Of a stretch of DNA of 36,078 nt, positions 23,492-32,003 are shown one piece after another. The stretch spans positions 4,029 through 40,106 of the forward strand of contig JAPPKM010000161.1 of NCBI GenBank assembly GCA_028874315.1, written 5' to 3'. The notes beneath the pieces are model-generated. The model was given only the letters and a program-made list of their open reading frames with translations, was not told the origin of the DNA and ran no database searches. The stretch's first letter is position 1, and the number at the start of each line of letters is the position of its first letter. This DNA comes from Chloroflexota bacterium. GTDB taxonomy: Bacteria > Chloroflexota > UBA11872. The position numbers were made by a program, and so were the translations under genes.

Positions 23492-24751
23492 CTATATGGG
23501 GCGATCCTCGATCGGGGTGAAGTACTGTCCATGCCGGGCGCGCCACCAGTCCTGGAGCAGTCCGGATACGAACTCATAGCCGTCGGCCCGGCGCTGGAGA
23601 TATCCGTCGTGTTCCAGCGAATAGAGGATGTTCTCGATTGCAACCGCGTCGTCGGCGTCTGACGAAGCAAGCGCATCGCGGTAGCTCCGGATGGCCTGGT
23701 GGGTCAAGAGGCCGTCATTGACGGCAGCTTCAGTAAGCAAGGCCAGCGCCGTTGTGTAGTCCGCCACGCCGAGAACCATCCGCAAGCGCCCCTCGTAGTG
23801 CTCCAGGTCAACCTGGCCGCGGACTCCCAGGAAGTCGCGTTCGTACACCTGGTGGACGTCGTCGGTCGTCGCCGTGGTAGTGCCTTTTCGGCGGAGATGC
23901 TGGTGGAGGTAGTCGAAGAACTGCTGGACGTGGTGCGGGACGCAGCAGCGCAGGCGGCGGCAGATTTCGCTTCGGACGTCCTCCGAGAGGTCCAGGTCGT
24001 AGGTCCGGGCCAAGGCTGCGAGGCAGCGACTGGACGTATCGTGGCTCCAGGGATGCAACTCGAGGGGCGAATAGATGTTGGCGTGGGCGCTGAGGCCGGC
24101 CTGGCGAAGAACCGGTTCGAGGCCGACGCTCCCAGAGAGGATCAGGATTACCGCACCGCGATGCTCCTGGGCGTTTTTCCGGAGCCAGGCGAGCAACTCG
24201 TCCGTTGCGGTCGTCCGCTCAGCGGTCACGCGGTAGTCGGCACCCTTCAGCAGGCGGTTGACCAGGATGGGAAGTTCGTCGATGGCCAGCACGACCGGCC
24301 TTTCGCTCGACGCCAACGCCGCGAAGACCTGATCACCCTGGTGCTGCCAGTTTCCGGCGTCGATGCCGGCGCGGAGCTTCACCTTTATCTCGGATACGGC
24401 AACCTCGTCTATGTGGTCGCGAACATCTCGGAGGTGGTTGGCGAAGAATGATCCAATGCGGCGCCAGGCGGTCTGAACCGGTTTCGCCCTGATGGCGATC
24501 TCGGCGACGGCGTCGGCCGGGTCGTTGGCGGCTTCGAGGTCGACGAAGACGGTTGCGAAGCTCCCTTCGTCTTCCAACTGGCGCAGGAGTTCGCGCACGA
24601 GGCTGGTCTTGCCCATGCGCCGTTGCGCGGTCAGGAGCGTGTGGGCGCCGTTCCGGACGCGCTCCCGGAGTTCCTCGAGTTCAGCCTCGCGGTCGAAGAA
24701 CCGGGCGCCATCGACCCAGTTGGCGCCCGCTTTGATGAGCTGGGCGGTCAT
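23492..24751 (-). CDS. MGKTS-type P-loop ATPase, 419 aa
   Basis: The opening FFDREAELEELRERV is the usual lead-in of archaeal-ATPase/STAND-like NTPases. Walker A is the divergent TAQRRMGKTSL (K48, T49) and Walker B is VVLAIDE (153-159). LILSGSVGLEPVL carries sensor-like residues. The C-terminal half contains HHVQQFFDYLHQHL and a predicted winged helix near residues 340-400 (LLTEAAVNDGLLTHQAIRSY, ILYSLEHDGYLQR). It is the first gene of the pair and begins 17 bases after a palindromic operator. No nuclease or protease domain is visible, so the effector activity, if any, is unknown. A defence or conflict role is suggested by the neighbourhood only. Confidence 0.82.
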   Translation of the reverse strand: MTAQLIKAGANWVDGARFFDREAELEELRERVRNGAHTLLTAQRRMGKTSLVRELLRQLEDEGSFATVFVDLEAANDPADAVAEIAIRAKPVQTAWRRIGSFFANHLRDVRDHIDEVAVSEIKVKLRAGIDAGNWQHQGDQVFAALASSERPVVLAIDELPILVNRLLKGADYRVTAERTTATDELLAWLRKNAQEHRGAVILILSGSVGLEPVLRQAGLSAHANIYSPLELHPWSHDTSSRCLAALARTYDLDLSEDVRSEICRRLRCCVPHHVQQFFDYLHQHLRRKGTTTATTDDVHQVYERDFLGVRGQVDLEHYEGRLRMVLGVADYTTALALLTEAAVNDGLLTHQAIRSYRDALASSDADDAVAIENILYSLEHDGYLQRRADGYEFVSGLLQDWWRARHGQYFTPIEDRPI

Positions 24752-24767
24752 GCTTGGACGCTAGCAT

Positions 24768-24798
24768 GCCAACAAGACTGTTGGCAACAGGTTTGTTG
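24768..24798 (-). promoter_or_regulatory. Two tandem palindromes upstream of the ATPase pair
   Basis: GCCAACA-AGAC-TGTTGGC (24768-24785) and CAACA-GGTT-TGTTG (24785-24798) share the form CAACA-N4-TGTTG, with centres 15 bases apart. They lie 17 to 47 bases before the ATPase ATG, where a promoter is expected, so they look like a double repressor operator. The divergent MarR-family gene at 24942 is one possible binder. Confidence 0.7.
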
Positions 24799-24941
24799 GG
24801 AAGCCGTGGCGCGGGTGGGCGCGGCTTTAGGGGCGGGGCGCGCGGTTCAGCGGGGTGGGGGTGCATGGGCTGGGAGGTGAAAAGTCCCGGCTGCAATGAT
24901 TGATCTGCCAAGCAAACGTCGGTCGGGGAAGATGCGGGCTC

Positions 24942-25406
24942 ATGCGCTCCAAGTCCAGACCCCGTGACATCCAGCGGGAGCTCGGATTCCTGGTCGGCAG
25001 GCTGGCCTCCGCGATGCGAACCGGGCTGGGCCGCGAGCTGGCTCCGTTCAATGTCACCGCCGCCCAGTGGGCGATCCTGGAAGCGTGCTACCAGGGCGAA
25101 GCGGACACTTTGACGAGTCTGTCGCGCGTTGTCCCCATCGATTCCGCGTCCATCAGCCGGCAGGTCGATCGGCTGGTACGGGCCGGACTGGTTCGACGGC
25201 GGCGCAGCAAGCGCGACCGACGCCTGGTGAACCTGATCCTGACGGACGCGGGCAACCGCCTGGTGCCGGAATTGACCGAGCGAGTGCAGGCCAATAACGC
25301 GAAGTTCCTGGCCGGCATTGCCGAGCATGAGCAGCAAGCCGTGCTGCGGACGCTTCAGCGCATGCTGGACAACGCGAACGTCGCGGTGTACGACGGGGAC
25401 AGCTGA
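24942..25406 (+). CDS. MarR-family transcriptional regulator, 154 aa
   Basis: Winged-helix dimeric repressor. LAPFNVTAAQWAILEACYQGE, then TSLSRVVPIDSASISRQVDRLVRAGLVRR and RDRRLVNLILTDAG are the typical MarR helix-turn-helix and beta-wing (DRR). The ATG at 24942 was preferred over upstream in-frame starts because the added residues are not family-like. It is divergent from the ATPase pair; the 190-base gap contains the double palindrome. Confidence 0.88.
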   Translation: MRSKSRPRDIQRELGFLVGRLASAMRTGLGRELAPFNVTAAQWAILEACYQGEADTLTSLSRVVPIDSASISRQVDRLVRAGLVRRRRSKRDRRLVNLILTDAGNRLVPELTERVQANNAKFLAGIAEHEQQAVLRTLQRMLDNANVAVYDGDS

Positions 25407-25414
25407 CCGACGCA

Positions 25415-25430
25415 CCATGGCCGGCCATGG
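25415..25430. repeat. 16-base perfect palindrome between convergent genes
   Basis: CCATGGCCGGCCATGG starts eight bases after the marR stop codon and lies before the end of the convergent YciI gene. It could fold as a hairpin and act as a weak terminator, but it has no loop and no T-tract. Confidence 0.5.
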
Positions 25431-25462
25431 GTCCGGGTGGCGGCCGGGTGATGGCGGTGGCG

Positions 25463-25855
25463 TTAGGCGCTTCCGCCGGACTCGGGGGACAAAGCTTCGA
25501 CGAATTCGTCGGGTTCGTAGAGGGGGCGGATTTCAACTTCGCTGGGGACGAGCATGGGGTTGGGCGAACGCTTGACCCACTCGATGGCCTCGTCCATGTC
25601 CCTGACCTGCCAGAGCCAGTAGCCGGCGACGAGTTCGCTGGTGGCGTCGAACGGTCCGTCAATGACGGTGCGGCTATCGCCGTCGAAGGCCACGCGCTTG
25701 CCCTGGGAGGAGGGGCGCAGGCCATCGCCGTCGCGCATGATGCCGGCCTCGATCAGCTGTTGGTTGAAGGCGCCCATGGCCTGGATGAGTTCCATGGAGG
25801 GCATGACGCCGGCTTCGCTGTCGGCGGTGGCCTTGATGAGAACCATCACACGCAT
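25463..25855 (-). CDS. YciI/DGPF-domain protein, 130 aa
   Basis: MRVMVLIKATADSEAG at the N-terminus, the VIDGPF motif (DGPF at 66-69) and AGYWLWQVRDMDEAIEWVKR place it in the YCII-related family, small alpha-beta dimers. Members are often linked to ECF sigma factors, but none is adjacent here. The ATG at 25855 is preceded by GAGAGGA at suitable distance. The specific role is unknown. Confidence 0.87.
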   Translation of the reverse strand: MRVMVLIKATADSEAGVMPSMELIQAMGAFNQQLIEAGIMRDGDGLRPSSQGKRVAFDGDSRTVIDGPFDATSELVAGYWLWQVRDMDEAIEWVKRSPNPMLVPSEVEIRPLYEPDEFVEALSPESGGSA

Positions 25856-26373
25856 CGTCGGGTCCTCTCGGTCATTGGGGGCCAAGTCCGTCAACTTGCG
25901 CCGTCAGCAGGCGTCTTTGGGCTGGACGGGCGGCCGACGCGAACGCGATTCCTGGGCTTGTGATCGCTAGTGTTCGAGTGGGCCTACGAGCTGGGGTTTG
26001 GCGGTCGGTGGGCCTGAGTTTACGGTAGGCAGTACCGTCTTTGAACTTCGGATGGGGCTGTGAGTCGCTGCATTAGGTGATCCATCGACTCCGGGAGAAG
26101 CAGACAGCGCAAGGCCGACCAGCAACCGGGCGGATGCGATGAACTCGGTGCCTCCTGGAACGGCAAGCAAGAGCGGACGCTCTCAAGGGTTGTATTGGCA
26201 AGCCCTGGAACATCCCCGTGAACCGCAGCTGCATTCGCAATGCCGCCAACTACAGCCGGCCATGGCTTCGTTCGCGGTCGTGTCCCTACACGCGCAGGCC
26301 CCAATGGAGAGAAGCTCCACTAAACTAGAAGCGCCGACATCGTCGCGTGTGTACGTTCCTGACCACAACCGCC
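25856..26373. other. Intergenic region without a convincing gene
   Basis: Several short frames are open on the minus strand, but none has family-like segments or a ribosome site. The stretch between the YciI gene and the AbiE operon may contain a decayed gene; I could not identify it. Confidence 0.45.
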
Positions 26374-27249
26374 TCATCCATTCGAAGAGACGAGAATCTC
26401 AATCTGCGGTCGAAGCCCTTCAACGACCGTCTCGAAAGGCGGGAGTCCAGACACGAGCGGGCCGAGCCACTGCTCCCACGTTTCCTCGACGTAGGCAAGC
26501 ATGTCCTCATGGAAGAAATCCTCCGGGCCTGCGAAGGCAACTCCCCGTACGGCACACTTCTCATGCAACAGCGAGTCGAAGCCCCCCAGGTCCATCTGGT
26601 TCTTGTAGGTGCCGAGCACGCGCCAGAGGTCGTAGTAGTCACGAGCGCGTGAGCGGCTCCAACCTCTCATCTCAAACATGCGCGCGTGTTGCAGGAGCGC
26701 TCGGAGCTTTTCGGCAATGATCTCTTCCAGGGGATACACCTTCACATCTGCATTGAGCGGCTCGCCGTAGTCGTGCATGACCTGCCGCCGCTCGGCCGGC
26801 AGGAGAACTCTCTCGTCCATCGTGACCTCGATCATGACGCGGGTCTGCAGACGGCTCTGCCACGGGAACCTGGCGCGAATATTGAACGCCTCCTGGCCTC
26901 CGGGATGCGGTTCTTGCTCCGTGTATCGCTCACATGCGATTTCCATCGGGACATATTCGTCCAGCAGCCTGACGGCGTCTTCGCAGGTCTCATTCACTAA
27001 GCGTCCCAACTCCTCGCCGGCGGGAGCCCCCTCCAGTCCCGAGAAGTCGAGGTCCTCGGAGAAGCGATAGTCGCCGAAGTAGCACTTCCTGAGAGCCGTC
27101 CCGCCCTTGAAGACCAGCGTGTCCCGGAGCATCGGCGTGTGACTGATGCCAGCCAACACCCAGGACAGCAGGTAGTCCCGTTCAAGCACCTCCCAGGGAA
27201 TACCCAGACGCCTCCGCGCTTCTTGAAGCCGGGTGCGGAGGGGTCTCAC
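26374..27249 (-). CDS. abiEii: AbiEii/AbiGii-type nucleotidyltransferase toxin, 291 aa
   Basis: Toxin of a type IV toxin-antitoxin/abortive infection pair. FKGGTALRK (47-55) and RFSEDLDFS (62-70) form the nucleotidyltransferase active site (G[G/S]xxL and DxD). Later blocks are MIEVTMDERVLLP, EEIIAEKLRALLQ and ARDYYDLWRVL. AbiEii-type toxins transfer nucleotides, as shown for tRNA with related enzymes. The start is GTG at 27249, overlapping the antitoxin stop as GTGA. All catalytic blocks are intact, so it is likely functional. Confidence 0.92.
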   Translation of the reverse strand: MRPLRTRLQEARRRLGIPWEVLERDYLLSWVLAGISHTPMLRDTLVFKGGTALRKCYFGDYRFSEDLDFSGLEGAPAGEELGRLVNETCEDAVRLLDEYVPMEIACERYTEQEPHPGGQEAFNIRARFPWQSRLQTRVMIEVTMDERVLLPAERRQVMHDYGEPLNADVKVYPLEEIIAEKLRALLQHARMFEMRGWSRSRARDYYDLWRVLGTYKNQMDLGGFDSLLHEKCAVRGVAFAGPEDFFHEDMLAYVEETWEQWLGPLVSGLPPFETVVEGLRPQIEILVSSNG

Positions 27250-28082
27250 CCCGCAATCATCCCCCGCAGGTTCTCCTGGATCATCCAGCGGCGGTTGCAC
27301 GGTCCCCTCCGAGGCCCCGTGGGGTCCAGCGTGCGGTAGCCCTTGATGGGCAATGCGCGCAGCTTCGCAAGCTTGGCCGGCGGGACTCCTTGGGCATCCA
27401 GCACCCATCCCAGGCGCTTGGCGGTTGTCACGCCCAGCCTGATGGCATACGCCGTTATGCGCTCGATGTCGAGCCTCTCCATTCCCACTCGGAAGGCGTG
27501 AATCACTTCGGCAAAGTCGCCGCAGTGCTGAGGCATGGAGAGGCCATCCAGCAACGTGCGCTCCAAGTCCGTGACGGACACGCGGGCGTCGCCAACCCAC
27601 ACCTTCGCATCGCCGAAGAAGCGGTCAGGCCTTATCTGGACGAATCGGTACGTCGTATCCCCGACCGCGGAGCTGCCGCTCGCGTGCCCCTGCTTGACCC
27701 TTGAGCGGGGAATCCAGGCCCCGGTTGTCGTGAGGACAAATACATCCCTCGGAACCTGTTCCGTGAGCCCGTGGTGGTGCATGGCCGACCAGTGGGAGAT
27801 TGCGGTGGGATCGACCAGGGCCATGGCTATTTCGAACTCGTGAGCAGCTGCAACGCCTGGAACGGTGGGAGACAGCGCATGGAGCCCTCGACGCAGCGAA
27901 ACGATCCAATTGTTCTTGCGGAGGTGGTACAGGGACTCTGCGAGGTAGGCGTCCTTGAGGCCTACGCGGGGCGCCAACTCCCTAGCCCGGTCCATCGTGA
28001 AGATGCGGTCGCCCTCAAAGGCGAGGAGCCGGACCAACTCGATACCGACCAGAGATTGCTTGGGCCTTGTGCCAGCAGTCAT
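27246..28082 (-). CDS. abiEi: AbiEi-type antitoxin and autoregulator, 278 aa
   Basis: The N-terminal winged helix (FTMDRARELAPRVGLKDAYLAESLYHLRKNNWI) is followed by the conserved AbiEi core: ALVDPTAISHWSAMHHHGLTEQ, VFVLTTTG, FVQIRPDRFFG and VSVTDLERTLLDGL. AbiEi-type antitoxins neutralise the toxin and repress the operon. The ATG at 28082 has GGGAGG seven bases upstream; the frame also allows a TTG at 28097. It overlaps the toxin gene by four bases, the usual order in this system. Confidence 0.92.
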   Translation of the reverse strand: MTAGTRPKQSLVGIELVRLLAFEGDRIFTMDRARELAPRVGLKDAYLAESLYHLRKNNWIVSLRRGLHALSPTVPGVAAAHEFEIAMALVDPTAISHWSAMHHHGLTEQVPRDVFVLTTTGAWIPRSRVKQGHASGSSAVGDTTYRFVQIRPDRFFGDAKVWVGDARVSVTDLERTLLDGLSMPQHCGDFAEVIHAFRVGMERLDIERITAYAIRLGVTTAKRLGWVLDAQGVPPAKLAKLRALPIKGYRTLDPTGPRRGPCNRRWMIQENLRGMIAG

Positions 28083-28191
28083 CGGATGGCCTCCCAAGCC
28101 TTTGCCGGACTGGCAGAACCTTGCAACCGTACAGCTTCAATTGGATAACGTCAAAGGATACCTAATCTTCGTGATTCGAGAACGTAGGCAG

Positions 28192-28942
28192 ATGACGACA
28201 CCCGCTGCCAGCCAGATTGCCGCACGCCTTGAGGCTGTCTTCGGCTCTGGGCGCGGTTGGATGTTGCAGGCCGGTGCGTCAGCGATAGTGTGGGTGACCC
28301 CGGCGTACCACGTTCCATGGACTGATGGAGCAGCAAGCGAAGCGGAGCTGCGCAGGCTGTGGGAGACACGGAAGGGATGCCAAGCTTAACCTGCGGTCCT
28401 TGCTGGCGCCTTTGGACGACGAATCCAAGGTCTGTGTCGCCGGGCCGCAGGATGCCCGACCCATTCGGGACTTGCCAGCCGGACGGATCCTCGACCTGCT
28501 GGAGGCGAACTGCAGTATGCCGTCTCGTGAGGCCGCTGCGTTTCTAGCGCGAGAGTTCAGACGTCTTGACGAGGCCGTGGTCCCCGGTCTGCGGGACAAG
28601 GACCATCTCACGCCTCTCTTCCTGCGGGAGCGCTTGCGGTGGCCCATCAATGAGCAGCGACCATCCAGCGCTGTCGAAGGCTTACCCCCCCTGGCGGCGG
28701 CGTGGCATGGCGCTCCGTTCCAGGGCAGGGGCTATCAGATCGAGCCGCTGCCTCATCAAGGCTACCTGCTCAGGCGGGTCAACGCGCCGGTTGCCGGGGT
28801 GCACCCCCACCGGGACGCCTGGCAATGCAGCCGTCTCACCGACAATGGAGAGTTGCCCGAAGGAATGGTGCTGGCCGACTGCAGTCAGCACGATGCGCAC
28901 TGGGGCATCCTGGCGGCTGAGGGTCGATACCGGCTGTTCTAG
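28192..28942 (+). pseudogene. Frameshifted gene, possibly the N-terminal stub of a restriction-modification protein
   Basis: A first frame (28192-28389) encodes ASQIAARLEAVFGSGRGWML, VWVTPAYHVPW and AELRRLWETRKGCQA. A second frame, shifted by one, continues from about 28385 with LNLRSLLAPLDDESKV, AGRILDLLEANC, AAAFLAREFRRLDEAVVPGL and LTPLFLRERLRWP, ending GILAAEGRYRLF at 28942. The two parts read as one protein of about 250 residues broken by a frameshift near 28380. From memory it resembles the N-terminal region of large Eco57I-like/type IIG methyltransferase-nucleases, in which case the rest is lost; I am not sure of this. An in-frame GTG at 28171 is an alternative start. Confidence 0.5.
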
Positions 28943-28960
28943 TCCATGAGCGACTGACGT

Positions 28961-29523
28961 GTGCCTTTGCAGATTGACTATCAACTCCTGAGTCTGCCTG
29001 CGCGGACGACGCAGTTGATGACGGTATTGCGATCGATGCGGAACTCCGGCCCCGGTCGGGACCAAGTGGCTCGGTCAAGCCAGCGGTGTTCGAGGGCGGT
29101 ACCTACCAATTGGACTGCCGTTGCGCCTCCCCCAACGATGCGGAGTCCACCCCCGTCATCGTGATCGACAACGTTCCGTCCCAAGCCAACCGCCTGAAGC
29201 GTGTCCTGTAGCGAGACCACAAATCGAGGCGGGCACCGGAGCTCATCTTTTGCGTATCAGAACTGCACGGCTTGCCAGCGCGCCTGGCCCGGTCCGTGTC
29301 AAGCTCTGAGTTCCCGCATCGGAACGCGGATAGATGTACTGACCGCGGAAGTAGTAGATGCCTGATAGGCGGTTGGCCACCCTGCTCCATCCCGAGCCCA
29401 AGGTTCCCGATGAAACCGCCGGTCAGATCGCACTCGAACTCATCGCCGTTGTCTCGTCCGCCAAGACATCTGGACACACCGTGTCTGGCGACGGCTTCGG
29501 CCTAACGGCCGCCCGAGGGTAGG
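28961..29523 (+). pseudogene. csb1: Decayed csb1 (cas7) of a type I-G (I-U) CRISPR system
   Basis: Reading across frames gives QIDYQLLS, then DDGIAIDAELRPRSGP, FEGGTYQLDC, TPVIVIDNVPSQANRLK, an in-frame TAG at 29209-29211, then PELIFCVSELHGLPARL and SSSEFPHRNAD. The pattern of L-x-P-x-x-G, FEGGxY, SQANR and SxxFPHRxAD matches the N-terminal third of Csb1/Cas7 from type I-G systems. There is at least one frameshift near 29005, a stop codon, and disorder after 29330. A last protein-like frame (29359-29523, LATLLHPEPKVPDETAGQIA) may be part of the same or a neighbouring gene. No other cas gene or array is seen. Confidence 0.6.
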
Positions 29524-29888
29524 TTGGCCGGGTCCGGCTGCGATGCCTGCACTGGATCGCGCTGCGGGCATCGGAGACGAAGGCGCCGCAACGCAGGTTC
29601 GTCATCGATGCCTGCTGCCGGCTGACTCTAGCAGCACACCATGGGATGGCAGGCCATCGCTGAGCCTCTCAGGATGCCAAGCTTCTATTGCAGGATAATC
29701 GTCAAGGGCGTCGAGATGCTAGAACATGTGGCGGTGTAAGACTCATCGGAGCGCGGAAGCAGCTCGCGGGAGGCGAGCCGCCCGATCTGTCCGTCAGCAA
29801 CTCACCATGCGCGACGGGCATCCTGGCGGGAGCAGCCGACCGACCTAGGCGCTGCTCCGCACCTGACCGGACATGCCTCGCCAGACAA
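29524..29888. other. Degenerate region without a gene
   Basis: Short frames only. No repeat array, tRNA-like fold or insertion-sequence end could be recognised. Position and surroundings suggest the debris of the decayed CRISPR-associated or restriction genes. Confidence 0.4.
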
Positions 29889-30206
29889 TCACCCAACCGC
29901 GACCCGATCCACAGCACCTAACCGGATCGCTTTGAGAAATCGCTCCGCTCCCGCAGTCAGCTCCGAGCGGAACTCCGTACTGCGGAGCGTTCGGAGCGAG
30001 CCCTCGTCCCGCTGTTCGACCCTGGCCTCACTCCGCTCGATGTGGAACACCGAATTACGGAATGTGATAAGTGCGCCGAATCCTTCTTTGTCGTCGATGA
30101 TCTGATCGAGAGTTGTGATCGCTGCGTGCGGATTTTTGTCGCGCACAATCGGGTACACAGTTAGGGGGCTTATATCGAACCATAGCCATCGCCATGCTCG
30201 CGAAGC
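29889..30206 (-). pseudogene. 3' fragment of an unknown protein with an R-x4-H motif
   Basis: The frame is open from 30206 to the stop at 29889. Protein-like segments are WFDISPL, VYPIVRDKNPHAAITTLDQI, DDKEGFGALITFRNSVFHIE and FRSELTAGAERFLKAIRLGA. RNSVFH fits the R-x4-H signature of HEPN ribonucleases, common in defence systems. The only canonical in-frame start is GTG at 30158, but coding character continues upstream of it, so the 5' part appears lost. The HEPN link rests on one short motif. Confidence 0.35.
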
Positions 30207-30485
30207 TCACGGCTGGACCCAGGCTCAGCCGCGGGTTTGCCTTGCCCCGCCACACCCAAGCATGACTGGCCTAGTCGTGCCGGGCTATTGGCGGTAGGGC
30301 CTCCGCGTCCAGCCGTGAGCTTTGGGAGCATGACACAGGTTTACTAGGTGGGCGCCCAGCCTCGCCGAGCCGAGCTACGGCGACTAGCCTCCCTGCCCAC
30401 CTGGGAGCTCCCAGTCTGACAGGTGTTCCCTTGACACCCACCCGCCCATTGGCCAAAAGCCTGCCACAATAGGGGGAGGTATGTG
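30207..30485. other. Flank of the IS1595 remnant, no gene seen
   Basis: 279 bases between the R-x4-H fragment and the transposase. I searched by eye for terminal inverted repeats shared with the region after 31415 and did not find a convincing pair. Confidence 0.4.
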
Positions 30486-31415
30486 ATGGGCAGGAACGCG
30501 AGCCGGAAGGGGCCGGGACGGGCGGACCGGAAGGGCATATCCTTGCTGGAGACCATGCGAATGTGCCCGCACGATGAAGCCGCCGAGGCGTGATTCGTGA
30601 AGACCCGCTGGCCCGAGGGCGTGCGCTGCCCCCGTTGCGAATCCGACAACATCCTGCAGGGCAAGAGCCGGAAGCATTTCAGCATCAAGACCGAGACCCT
30701 GATGCAAGGCTCCAACCTGGGCCTGCAGACATGGGCGGTGGCGTTCTTTCTGGTAGCCACCGGCATCAGGAGGACGGCCAGCATGAGGCTGCACCGGGAC
30801 CTCGGCGTCACCCGGAAGACTGCCTGGCACCTCGCGCACCGTATCCGCGAAACCTAGCGGGACAACGCCCCGCAGTTCGCCGGCCTGGTGGAGGCGGACG
30901 AGACGTTCGTGGGCGGGAAGGAAGCCAACAAGCACGGGCGCAAGAAGTTGCAGGCGGGCCGCAGCAAGGTGGGGAAGGTCCCCGTTGCCGGCGTGCGGGA
31001 TGGGGGGACCGGCCAGGTGAGCATGGACGTGATCCCGAACCTCAAGAAGGAAACCTTGCAGCCGTTCGTGGAGGACCAGACCGAGTCGGACGCCCTCGGC
31101 TATACGGACGAGTGGTGGGGTTATCGGGACCCCCTGAACCGGCAGGCGGTGCGGCATGGCGTCGGCCAGTGGGTGGACGGGCAGGCGCACACGAACGGAC
31201 TCAAGTCGTTTTGGTCGTTGCTCAAGCGCGGATACGGCGGGACCTATCGCAAGATTTCGCCGAAGCATCTGGGATGGTACGTGCGGGAGTTCGAGGGGCG
31301 TCGCAACCAGCGGAACCTCGACACGATTGACCACGTGCGGCGGATGGTGCGGGGGAACCAGGGCAAGCGGTTGACCTACAAGGACTTGACGGCGGGCGGC
31401 CCGGCCTATCCCTGA
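30486..31415 (+). pseudogene. IS1595-family (ISXO2-like) transposase, broken by two stops and a deletion
   Basis: One frame runs from the ATG at 30486 to 31415 with two internal stops: TGA at 30591-30593 and TAG at 30855-30857. Both fall where the family usually has Trp (AEA-stop-FVKTRWPEGV; RIRET-stop-RDNAPQ), so each is explained by a G-to-A change of TGG. The N-terminal zinc ribbon keeps CPRC, but the second CxxC block expected before HFSIKTETLMQGS is missing, as if deleted in frame. The DDE core is otherwise recognisable: VEADETFVGGKEANKHG, GYTDEWWGY, HTNGLKSFWSLLKRGY and YVREFEGRRNQR. It should be inactive unless suppressed. Confidence 0.85.
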
Positions 31416-32003
31416 GCTGGGCGGTGACTATCTACGGCCCCTTGCATGTTGCAGGACCCTCGGATCGTCCGGGGGACCACGTAGGGCCGGGGCCCGCTGG
31501 AAGTGCCCGACCAGGCGCGCGCGTGTGAGGAGATCGCCCGGCTGCGGTCGCGCTTGCGTGATGACAGCCTGTCCACGCTGGCGGCAGGGTCGCTTTCGGT
31601 GAACACGTCGGCCCGATGGGTCTCGCTTCGGTCGGCTATTGGAACGTGCGAGGGCATTCTGCGAAAGACGGTCGAGGTTTCTCCGGCCCATCAGAACACG
31701 CGGGCGATGCGCGAGGCGTTGGTGAAGTCGCTGGCTGACGCCTTGGCTGGCCGCGACATCGTGGCTCTCGTATATAATTCCCTTTGCGCGGCTGGATGGC
31801 AACCGGCTCAGTGGACGATTCCGCCCGAGTTGGGTCGCCTCGGCGGCGGCAAGCCGCTTACGGGGTGCATGCCCACGCCAGAGAAGAGGAACTGTGCGAA
31901 GTCCAGCAGGGGTGATTTGGCGTCAGCTCCGGCGCCGTTCTGCGCAGCCAAGTAACGGGAGATTCGGAGCGCAACCAAATGCTCCGCCTGCCCAATCGGC
32001 GCC
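31416..32003. other. Intergenic region, no confident gene
   Basis: A plus-strand frame at 31503-31955 is open for 150 codons, but its translation has no family-like block. A TATAAT at 31773-31778 could be a -10 element; no good -35 lies at the right distance. The region probably includes the right flank of the IS1595 element and the leader of the secreted metallopeptidase gene. Confidence 0.4.

Noticed and set aside
30486-31415. Genetic code with TGA read as Trp
   Set aside because: TGA is the normal stop of many genes here, including the GTGA junctions at 6395 and 27246, and the second internal stop is TAG. Inactivation of the transposase is simpler.
30380-31500. Terminal inverted repeats of the IS1595 element
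   Set aside because: GC-rich similarities exist on both sides, but no pair of matching ends long enough to claim was found by eye.
31503-31955. A 150-codon plus-strand open frame
   Set aside because: No recognisable domain, no ribosome site and uneven composition. It may be coding, but I cannot support it.
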